The position numbers and the translations under genes are program-made. Positions 14,976 to 20,794 of a stretch of 30,215 nt of DNA are shown here, one piece after another; within the stretch, counting starts at the first letter, position 1; the number at the start of each line of letters is the position of its first letter. The stretch lies in NCBI RefSeq assembly GCF_000720635.1, contig NZ_JOCF01000084.1, forward strand, positions 1-30,215. Reading direction: 5' to 3'. The notes under the pieces are model-generated. The model had not been told where the DNA came from, did not search any database, and saw nothing but the letters and a program-made list of their open reading frames with translations. The stretch is from Streptomyces sp. NRRL WC-3742. GTDB lineage: Bacteria; Actinomycetota; Actinomycetes; Streptomycetales; Streptomycetaceae.

Positions 14976-15647
14976 ATGGAGATCGACCGCAGCACGGACC
15001 TCGACGCGCTCCCTCTGCGCGAGCGCAAGAAGATCCAGACCGGCTTCCGGATCTTCCGAACCGCCATCGCCCTGTTCACCGAGAGCGGCTTCGACCAGGT
15101 CTCGGTGGCCCAGATCGCCGCCGCCGCCGACGTGTCCAAGATGACGGTCTTCAACTACTTCTCCACCAAGGAAGACCTGGTCATGACCCCGATGGAGCAG
15201 CACCTCGACGAGCCGGCCCGGGCGGTGCGCGACCGCGCCCCCGGCACCTCGGCCGTCACGGCGCTGCGCGACCAGTTCGTCGACGCCCTCAAGCGCTTCG
15301 ACCCCTCCGCCGGGCTCAGCGACGACCGGACCGTGCTGGACGTCGTCCGCCTGATCCACCGGACCCCGGCACTGACCGCCCGCGCCACCCACGGCTTCGG
15401 CCAGGTCGCCCAGGCCGCCCTCCACGCCGAACTGCTCTCCCAGGACCCGGCCCACGACGACCTGACCGCCCGCGTCGCCAGCGCCCAGGTGCTGGCCGTC
15501 CGAACGACGCTGATCACCGCCAACCACCGCCGGATGCTCGCCGGCGAAAGCGCCGCCGACGCCCTGCCCACCGCCCTCGCGGACACCGAGCGTGCCTTCG
15601 CCCTCCTCGAACGGGGGCTCGGCGACTACTGCACGTCGCCCGCCTGA
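14976..15647 (+). CDS. TetR-family regulator of the MFS pump
   Basis: The 223-residue protein has a TetR helix-turn-helix at about 42-69 (VSVAQIAAAADVSKMTVFNYFSTKEDLV). The C-terminal domain resembles the MftR-like group (ALRDQFVDALKRFDPSAGLSDD, then HRRMLAGESAADALPTALADTERAFALLERGL). The ATG at 14976 has no Shine-Dalgarno but has TACAGT 6 nt before it, so the mRNA is probably leaderless. It is divergent from the DHA2 exporter with shared repeated half-sites, so it probably represses itself and the pump until a ligand binds. The crotonase gene starts 12 bp downstream and is probably co-transcribed. Confidence 0.93.
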   Translation: MEIDRSTDLDALPLRERKKIQTGFRIFRTAIALFTESGFDQVSVAQIAAAADVSKMTVFNYFSTKEDLVMTPMEQHLDEPARAVRDRAPGTSAVTALRDQFVDALKRFDPSAGLSDDRTVLDVVRLIHRTPALTARATHGFGQVAQAALHAELLSQDPAHDDLTARVASAQVLAVRTTLITANHRRMLAGESAADALPTALADTERAFALLERGLGDYCTSPA

Positions 15648-15659
15648 GAGAGTGGGTGC

Positions 15660-16469
15660 ATGGACCAGTCCCTGCTCGTACGGAACCGCTCCGTCCTGCC
15701 CGCCCAGGCCGAGGGCCTGAACGCGTACGTCGGCCAGGACGGCGTCGCGGTGCTGGAGCTCGACCGCCCGCACCGCCGCAACGCGGTGACGCTGGAGATC
15801 TGGCAGGCCCTGCCCAAGGTGCTGGAGCAGCTCGCCGCCCACGAGGGCGTGCGCGTCCTGCTGCTGACCGGCGCGGGCGGCACGTTCAGCGCGGGCGCGG
15901 ACATCGGCGAACTGTCCGAGGTGTACGGGACCCCGGAGAGCGCGGACGCCTACCACGCGGTCAACGTGGCCGCCGAGGAGGCGCTGGCGGCCTTCCCGCA
16001 CCCGACGATCGCCGTGGTGCACGGCGCCTGCGTGGGCGGCGGGTGCCAGCTGGCCGTGGCCTGCGACCTGCGCTTCGTCGCCGAGAACGCCCGCCTGGGC
16101 ATCACCCCGGCCAAGCTCGGCGTGGTCTACTCGGCGGTGCCGACCCTGCGGCTGGCCCGGCTGGTGGGCCCGGCCCGCGCCAAGTACCTGCTGTTCTCGG
16201 GCGAGTTGGTGCCCGGCCGGGACGCCCTGCCGCTGGGCCTGGCCGAACGCGTCCTGCCGGCCACCGAACTGGACGCCACCGCGCTGGAGTTCGCCCGGGT
16301 CCTGACCACCCGCTCCTCGCAGACCATCGGCGGGGTGAAGGCCGCCCTCGGCGTGGCCCCGGAGCGGGCGGCCGAGGCGCTGGCCCCCTGGGAGCGCCTC
16401 TCCCGCGAGGAGGGGGACGTACGGGAGGGCCTGGCCGCCTTCCTGGAGGGCCGCCCGCCCCGTTTCTGA
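15660..16469 (+). CDS. Crotonase-superfamily protein lacking both hydratase glutamates
   Basis: The 269-residue acyl-CoA-binding protein keeps the crotonase oxyanion-hole loops: GTFSAGADIGEL (75-85) and HGACVGGGCQLAVACD (121-136). The two catalytic glutamates of true enoyl-CoA hydratases are absent. The GGCE position is Q130 and the GxPE position is P150 (GITPAKLGVVY). The stretch ITPAKLGVVYSAVP resembles the methylmalonyl-CoA decarboxylase branch (E. coli YgfG has MTPVNLGVPY, where the tyrosine is an active-site residue); Y157 is in that position here. A decarboxylase or isomerase-type activity is thus likelier than hydration; this is inference. The ATG at 15660 follows GAGAGTGGG. It sits 12 bp after a TetR gene, so expression probably follows that promoter. 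Confidence 0.88.
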   Translation: MDQSLLVRNRSVLPAQAEGLNAYVGQDGVAVLELDRPHRRNAVTLEIWQALPKVLEQLAAHEGVRVLLLTGAGGTFSAGADIGELSEVYGTPESADAYHAVNVAAEEALAAFPHPTIAVVHGACVGGGCQLAVACDLRFVAENARLGITPAKLGVVYSAVPTLRLARLVGPARAKYLLFSGELVPGRDALPLGLAERVLPATELDATALEFARVLTTRSSQTIGGVKAALGVAPERAAEALAPWERLSREEGDVREGLAAFLEGRPPRF

Positions 16470-16545
16470 AGCCCGCCCCTCTCCTGAAGGCTGCCCCGCT
16501 TCGGAAAGCCACCCTTCGGAAAGCCGCCCGCTTCGGAAGGCCGCC
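16463..16545 (+). repeat. Degenerate 15-17 bp tandem repeat after the crotonase gene
   Basis: CTTCGGAAAGCC occurs exactly at 16499 and 16514, and as CTTCGGAAGGCC at 16531. Two more diverged copies (CTGAAGCCCGCC, CTGAAGGCTGCC) lie at 16465 and 16484. The array begins at the crotonase stop codon. Each full unit holds a potential CUUCGG tetraloop mini-hairpin, so it may act as an mRNA-end or weak terminator element. Confidence 0.65.
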
Positions 16546-16616
16546 GGAGCGAGGACCGCTCCAGATCCGTACGATCATCAGGCCAACACCACCCGGACCC
16601 GCCTGGAGCACCCCCG

Positions 16617-17237
16617 ATGACGACCGAGGCCACCGAGGCCACCGAGGCCGCGACCGCCCCGACCAGCCGGACGCTCTGGGCCCGCCGCGTCACCGACGGC
16701 GTCGAGCCGAAGAACGTGATCATCGCGGTCTGCCTGATGATGGGCGCCGTCCGCTACGGCTGGACGGGCCTGGCCTGGGCCGCCTTCGCCGCGCTGTTCG
16801 CGGCGGTCGTCCCGACGCTGTTCATCCAGCGCGGCATCCGCAAGGGCACCCTGGAGGACCGCCACGTCGGCCACCGGCAGCGCCGGCTGACCGTCATCCC
16901 GTTCATCATGGGCTCGGTCGCCCTCAGCTTCGCCGTGATGCTCTGGGCCGACGCCCCGCACGACCTGACCGCGATGGTGGCCGCGATGTTCGCCTCGCTG
17001 GTCCCGATCCTGGTCATCACCGTCCGGTGGAAGGTCTCCATCCACACGGCGGTGGCCAGCGGCGCGGTGGTCTGCCTGGGCATCGCCCTCGGCCCGCTGT
17101 GGCTGCTGCTCTACCCGGGGGTCGCCCTGATCGGCTGGTCCCGGGTGGTGCTGCGGGACCACACCCTCGCCCAGACGATCGTCGGCGCGCTGGTGGGCGG
17201 CCTCACCGCCGGGCTCACCTTCTGGCTCGCCCGGTAG
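16617..17237 (+). CDS. PAP2-like integral membrane protein
   Basis: This 206-residue protein has about five or six hydrophobic segments (near 35-70, 90-110, 115-135, 145-170 and 185-205). KVSIHTAVASGA and GWSRVVLRDHTLAQTIVGALVGG are spaced like phosphatase motifs 2 and 3 of the PAP2 superfamily (histidine in motif 2; SRxxxxxH in motif 3), and DRHVGHRQRR like a degenerate motif 1. The match is partial: motif 2 is not PSGH and the final Asp is Gln. It may be a lipid-phosphatase relative with altered activity. The N-terminus contains a Thr-Glu-Ala repeat (TEATEATEA) from a 9-bp DNA repeat. The ATG at 16617 follows GGAG by 8 nt. Its stop lies 5 bp from the stop of the convergent acyl-CoA dehydrogenase. 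Confidence 0.8.
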   Translation: MTTEATEATEAATAPTSRTLWARRVTDGVEPKNVIIAVCLMMGAVRYGWTGLAWAAFAALFAAVVPTLFIQRGIRKGTLEDRHVGHRQRRLTVIPFIMGSVALSFAVMLWADAPHDLTAMVAAMFASLVPILVITVRWKVSIHTAVASGAVVCLGIALGPLWLLLYPGVALIGWSRVVLRDHTLAQTIVGALVGGLTAGLTFWLAR

Positions 17238-17242
17238 AGCCA

Positions 17243-18463
17243 CTACCGGATCGGCACCCCCGAGATCGCCCGGGCGATGACCAGCCGCTGGATCTCGCTC
17301 GTCCCCTCGAAGATCGAGTAGATCGCGCTGTCCCGGTGCATCCGCTCCACCGGGTACTCCCGGGTGAAGCCGTTCCCGCCGAGGATCTGCATCGCCTGCG
17401 CGGTGACGAACTTGGCCGTCTCCCCCGCGTACAGCTTGGACATCGAACCCTCGGCGGCCGTGAACGGCTGGTTGTTCACCGCCATCCAGGAGGCACGCCA
17501 CACCAGCAGCCGGGCCGCGTCGATCCGGGTCCTCATGTCGGCGAGCTGGAAGGCCACGCCCTGGTTGTCGATGATCGGGCGGCCGAACTGCTCCCGGGTC
17601 CTCGCGTAGTCGAGGGCGACCTCGTACGCGGCCCGGGCGATGCCGATCGCCTGCGCCCCGACGGCCGGGCGGGACGCCTCGAAGGTGGCCATCGCCGCGT
17701 TGCCGCCGCCCTTGCGCACGCCCTCGCGGGCCCGGGCCAGCCGCTCGTCCAGCTTCTCCTTGCCGCCGAGCAGGCAGCTGCCGGGCACCCGTACGCCGTC
17801 GAGCACCACCTCGGCGGTGTGCGAGGCGCGGATGCCGTGCTTCTTGAACTTCTGGCCCTGGCTCAGCCCCGGGGTGCCCGGCGGGACGACGAAGGAGGCG
17901 TGCCCACGGGTGCCCAGCGCCGGGTCCACCGAGGCGACGACCACGTGGACGGCGGCGATCCCGCCGTTGGTGGCCCAGGTCTTGGTGCCGTTGAGGACCC
18001 ACTCGTCGCGGGCCTGGTCGTAGACGGCCCGGGTGCGCAGCGCGCCCACGTCGGAGCCGGCGTCCGGCTCGGAGGAGCAGAAGGCGGCGACCTTGACGTC
18101 GTCCGGGGTGCCGAACATCTGCGGGGTCCAGGTGCCGATCTGCTCGTCGGTGCCGTTGGCGAGGACGGCGACAGCGGCCAGGGTGGTGCCGACGATGGAC
18201 AGGCCGATGCCCGCGTCCCCCCAGAACAGCTCCTCCATGGCGATCGGGATGCCGACGCCGGAGGGGTCGAAGTACTGCTGGGCGTAGAAGTCCAGCGAGT
18301 AGATGCCCAGCTTGGCGGCCTCCTGGATGACCGGCCAGGGGGTCTCCTCGCGCTCGTCCCACTCGGCGGCGGCGGGGCGGATCACGTCGGCGGCGAAGCC
18401 GTGCAGCCAGTCGCGTACGGCGAGCTGGTCCGCGCCCGGGTCCAGCGAGAACGTGCTGCTCAT
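17243..18463 (-). CDS. Acyl-CoA dehydrogenase
   Basis: The 406-residue FAD flavoenzyme oxidises an acyl-CoA to the 2,3-enoyl-CoA. CSSEPDAGSD and WVLNGTKTWATNGG are the two acyl-CoA dehydrogenase signatures in the middle beta domain. YARTREQFGRPIIDNQGVAFQLADM and MQILGGNGFTREYPVERMHRD belong to the C-terminal helical domain. IFEGTSEIQ carries the Glu usually serving as catalytic base, followed by QRLVIAR. Length is standard. The ATG at 18463 is supported by GGAGG 8-9 nt upstream; longer in-frame starts would run through the regulator gene on the opposite strand. It is divergent from a TetR gene, with a palindrome over the predicted transcription start. The substrate is not evident, but medium or branched acyl-CoA catabolism under TetR control is typical. 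Confidence 0.95.
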   Translation of the reverse strand: MSSTFSLDPGADQLAVRDWLHGFAADVIRPAAAEWDEREETPWPVIQEAAKLGIYSLDFYAQQYFDPSGVGIPIAMEELFWGDAGIGLSIVGTTLAAVAVLANGTDEQIGTWTPQMFGTPDDVKVAAFCSSEPDAGSDVGALRTRAVYDQARDEWVLNGTKTWATNGGIAAVHVVVASVDPALGTRGHASFVVPPGTPGLSQGQKFKKHGIRASHTAEVVLDGVRVPGSCLLGGKEKLDERLARAREGVRKGGGNAAMATFEASRPAVGAQAIGIARAAYEVALDYARTREQFGRPIIDNQGVAFQLADMRTRIDAARLLVWRASWMAVNNQPFTAAEGSMSKLYAGETAKFVTAQAMQILGGNGFTREYPVERMHRDSAIYSIFEGTSEIQRLVIARAISGVPIR

Positions 18464-18499
18464 GGTGGCTGCCTCCGCAGAAGTGGTACGACCTACCGG

Positions 18500-18520
18500 G
18501 GTGTTACCTCGGGTAACACC
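18500..18520. promoter_or_regulatory. Perfect TetR-type operator in front of the acyl-CoA dehydrogenase
   Basis: GGTGTTACC (18500-18508) and GGTAACACC (18512-18520) are exact inverted repeats separated by TCG. The palindrome lies just downstream of the predicted -10 (18526-18531, minus strand), covering the expected start site. A related imperfect dyad, TTGGTAACCGGTGTCAA, sits at 18539-18555 over the -35. Confidence 0.8.
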
Positions 18521-18525
18521 GTGGG

Positions 18526-18555
18526 AGTCTGCTACTGATTGGTAACCGGTGTCAA
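18526..18555 (-). promoter_or_regulatory. Predicted acyl-CoA dehydrogenase promoter
   Basis: On the minus strand there is a perfect TTGACA -35 (18550-18555), an 18-bp spacer and CAGACT (18526-18531) as -10. This places the start near 18519, inside the perfect palindrome, and leaves a roughly 55-nt leader with a GGAGG ribosome site. Confidence 0.6.
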
Positions 18556-18604
18556 CGCCCGTGACCGGGCACCCCAGCCGTCCCCGAACCCGAGGAGCAA
18601 GCGC

Positions 18605-19231
18605 ATGTCCCGAGAGCCCCGCCGCGAGCAGCTGCTCAACGCCGCCGACCGGGTCATCCAGCGTGACGGGCCCGGCGCCAGCATGAACGCCATCGCCGCC
18701 GAGGCCGGTATCACCAAGCCGATCCTCTACCGCCACTTCGGCGACCGGAACGGCCTCATCGGCGCCCTGACGGAACGCCACACCGGCGGCCTGCTCGCCG
18801 CCGTACGCGCCGCCCTCGCCGAACCCCTGGAGCGCCGCGACCGCGTCGAGCACGTCCTCGACACCTACCTCGCCGGCATCGAGTCCCGCCCCCAGGTCTA
18901 CCGGCTGCTCACCCACCCCGACCCCGGCGACCCGACCGGCGCCGGAAACGCCCTCGCCCCCGCGCTGCGCCAGATCGCCGAGGAGATCACCCGGGCCGTC
19001 CAGAACCAGGTCGACCTCGGCGCCGACCGCGACCTGCTCGCCGAGGCGTGGGGCCGGGGCATCACCGGCATGGTCCTGGCCGCCGGGGACTGGTGGCTGG
19101 AGACCAGACCCTGCTCCCGCACCCGCATGGTGCAGGCCCTCGCCGACCTCCTCTGGGGCCGCCTCGCCGCCGCGGCCGACCTGCCCACCGCGCCCCTGCC
19201 CGCCGCCGCCCCGGAACCCACGGCGGACTGA
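18605..19231 (+). CDS. TetR-family regulator divergent from the acyl-CoA dehydrogenase
   Basis: The 208-residue protein has its helix-turn-helix at about 25-46 (ASMNAIAAEAGITKPILYRHFGDRNGL). The C-terminal part, with YRLLTHPDPGDPTGAGNALAPALRQIAEE and WGRGITGMVLAAGDWWLE, resembles actinobacterial fatty-acid-related TetR proteins. The ATG at 18605 is chosen over an in-frame TTG at 18539, because GAGGAG (18592-18597) is well placed and the upstream 66 bp contain operator sequence. The position, divergent from the dehydrogenase with palindromes between, suggests that it represses that gene and itself, relieved by an acyl-CoA or similar ligand. Contains an AGA codon, read by the tRNA-Arg in this window. 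Confidence 0.92.
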   Translation: MSREPRREQLLNAADRVIQRDGPGASMNAIAAEAGITKPILYRHFGDRNGLIGALTERHTGGLLAAVRAALAEPLERRDRVEHVLDTYLAGIESRPQVYRLLTHPDPGDPTGAGNALAPALRQIAEEITRAVQNQVDLGADRDLLAEAWGRGITGMVLAAGDWWLETRPCSRTRMVQALADLLWGRLAAAADLPTAPLPAAAPEPTAD

Positions 19232-19272
19232 ACGGCCGCCGCCCGCCCCAACCACCGCTGCGCGCACGACCC

Positions 19273-19302
19273 TTGTGCCACCCGTACGGGCGGCGGCATC
19301 AT
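19273..19302 (+). promoter_or_regulatory. Possible promoter and operator of the GH5 gene
   Basis: TTGTGC (19273-19278), an 18-bp spacer and CATCAT (19297-19302) form a weak promoter. An 18-bp palindrome with one mismatched pair, centred on CCCGTACGGG (19277-19294), fills the spacer and could bind a regulator. Confidence 0.35.
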
Positions 19303-19336
19303 CGGGCACCCCGTCCCCCGCCGTGCGAGGTCCCCC

Positions 19337-20782
19337 ATGCACCTGCGCCGCACCGCCGCCGCCCTGCTGCTCGCCGCCACCGCCGCCCTGGCCACCGCCC
19401 CCGCACCGGCCGCCGCCCACGACCGCACGAGCGGCCCCCGCTTCCCGACCGGCACCGCCACCGCCCCGGACGGCCGCACCGCCCTCACCGACGCCCGGGG
19501 CCGCCACCTCCAGCTGCGCGGCTTCAACCTCGACAAGTACGCCGAGGCCACCGACGCCGACCTCGACGCCATCGCCGCCCAGGGCTTCACCCTGATCCGA
19601 CTGCCGATCTCCTGGACCAGGCTCGAACCGCGCCGGGGCCACCTCGACCCCACCGAGCTGCACCGCCTGCAGCGCCTCCTCGACCGGGCCGACCGCGCCG
19701 GGCTGCTCGTCCTGATCGACTTCCACCAGGACGTCTACGGCCCGAAGTTCGGCGGCGGCAGCAACGGCGTCCCCGTCTGGGCGACCCGCGACGAGGGCCT
19801 GCCCTTCACCCCGAACCCCGACGACTGGTTCGCCGGCTACTTCCAGCCCGCCGTCCAGACCGCCTTCCGCCACCTCTACGACGACCCCGACCTGCGCACC
19901 TGGCAGGCCGACTTCTACACCCGCCTCGCCCGCGAACTCCGGGGCCACCGCTCACTGCTGGGCTACGACCTGTTCAACGAGCCCTTCGGCCCCGTCCCCG
20001 GCGACCCGAGCGACCCGGCCGTCCTCGCCGCCGCCTCCGCCGAACTCGAACAGGGCCGCCTCGCCGGGATGTACCGCCGCCTGATCGCCGCCGTCCGCCG
20101 CGCCGACCCCGACGCCTGGCTGTTCCTCGAACCGACCGTCCTGGTCGGCCAGGGCGTGCCCACCGCCCTGCCCGGCTTCACCGACCCGCGCCCCGGCGCC
20201 CCCAGGCTCGGCTACGCCCCGCACTTCTACGACACCGCCGTGGAGAACGGCGCCGACTGGAACCCGGCCGACGGCTTCGTCGAGCAGTACACCGCCGCGA
20301 TCACCGCCTACCCGGCCGCCCACCGCCTGCCCGTCCTGGTCGGCGAGTGGGGCCCGCCGAACTCCCGTACGCCGGGCAACCGGCAACTGGTCGCCCGTCA
20401 GGCGGCCGCCATGGACGGCTTCGCCGAGGGCTGGACGATGTGGTACTGGTGCCGGGGCACCGGCGGCTACTGCGCCCTCGACCCGGCCGGCCTGCCCGCC
20501 CCCGGCGAGGAACCCGCCTTCGGCCCGTACCCGGTGGCCGTCGCCGGCAGCGGGGTCCGTACCGTCGGCACCACCGTCCGCTGGAGCGCCGACGGCACCG
20601 GGCACGCGAGCGAACTCCTGCTCCCGCCCGCCGCGTTCCCCCACGGCGCCCGCGTGGACGTCACCCCCGCCGGGGCCCGCGTCGAGGTCGAGCAGCCCAC
20701 GGCCGGGCGCGCGGGAACCGTTCGCGTCAGGCTCCCGCACGCCCGCCCCGGCACCCCGGTGACGGTCACCATGAACGGCTGA
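19337..20782 (+). CDS. Secreted GH5 glycoside hydrolase, endoglycoceramidase-like
   Basis: This 481-residue protein starts with a signal peptide (MHLRRTAAALLL..., cut near AAAHD at 25-29). A GH5 TIM barrel follows: LRGFNLDKY (60-68), FTLIRLPISWTRLEP (84-98), VLIDFHQDVYG (125-135), the acid/base E215 in DLFNEPFG, PHFYD (295-299) and the nucleophile E337 in VGEWGPP. The DFHQDVYGxxFGGGSNGVPVWAT loop and FNEPFG are features I associate with endoglycoceramidases and related beta-glucosylceramide-cleaving GH5 enzymes, not with cellulases. A C-terminal beta-sandwich (about 395-480) matches the usual extra domain. The ATG at 19337 has GAGG 6 nt upstream. The stop lies 8 bp from the convergent peptidase stop. 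Glycolipid cleavage outside the cell is the favoured role; sterol-glucoside hydrolysis is an alternative. Confidence 0.88.
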   Translation: MHLRRTAAALLLAATAALATAPAPAAAHDRTSGPRFPTGTATAPDGRTALTDARGRHLQLRGFNLDKYAEATDADLDAIAAQGFTLIRLPISWTRLEPRRGHLDPTELHRLQRLLDRADRAGLLVLIDFHQDVYGPKFGGGSNGVPVWATRDEGLPFTPNPDDWFAGYFQPAVQTAFRHLYDDPDLRTWQADFYTRLARELRGHRSLLGYDLFNEPFGPVPGDPSDPAVLAAASAELEQGRLAGMYRRLIAAVRRADPDAWLFLEPTVLVGQGVPTALPGFTDPRPGAPRLGYAPHFYDTAVENGADWNPADGFVEQYTAAITAYPAAHRLPVLVGEWGPPNSRTPGNRQLVARQAAAMDGFAEGWTMWYWCRGTGGYCALDPAGLPAPGEEPAFGPYPVAVAGSGVRTVGTTVRWSADGTGHASELLLPPAAFPHGARVDVTPAGARVEVEQPTAGRAGTVRVRLPHARPGTPVTVTMNG

Positions 20783-20794
20783 TCACATGATCAG
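20779..20794. repeat. 16-bp palindrome spanning two convergent stop codons
   Basis: CTGATCA (20779-20785) and TGATCAG (20788-20794) surround CA. The TGA at 20780-20782 ends the GH5 gene and the TGA complementary to 20791-20793 ends the peptidase gene, so each arm supplies one stop codon. Confidence 0.7.

Noticed and set aside
14783..18538. Very long plus-strand open frame (over 1200 codons)
   Set aside because: It runs through the TetR, crotonase, PAP2-like and acyl-CoA dehydrogenase genes in other frames. Its composition is Arg/Pro/Gly-rich shadow sequence with no domain, as expected when stop codons are rare in high-GC DNA.
17243..19948. 900-codon minus-strand frame as a fusion of a regulator-region protein with the acyl-CoA dehydrogenase
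   Set aside because: Residues before the dehydrogenase ATG at 18463 are antisense to a well-supported TetR gene and the GH5 gene, and a good GGAGG ribosome site supports the short start.
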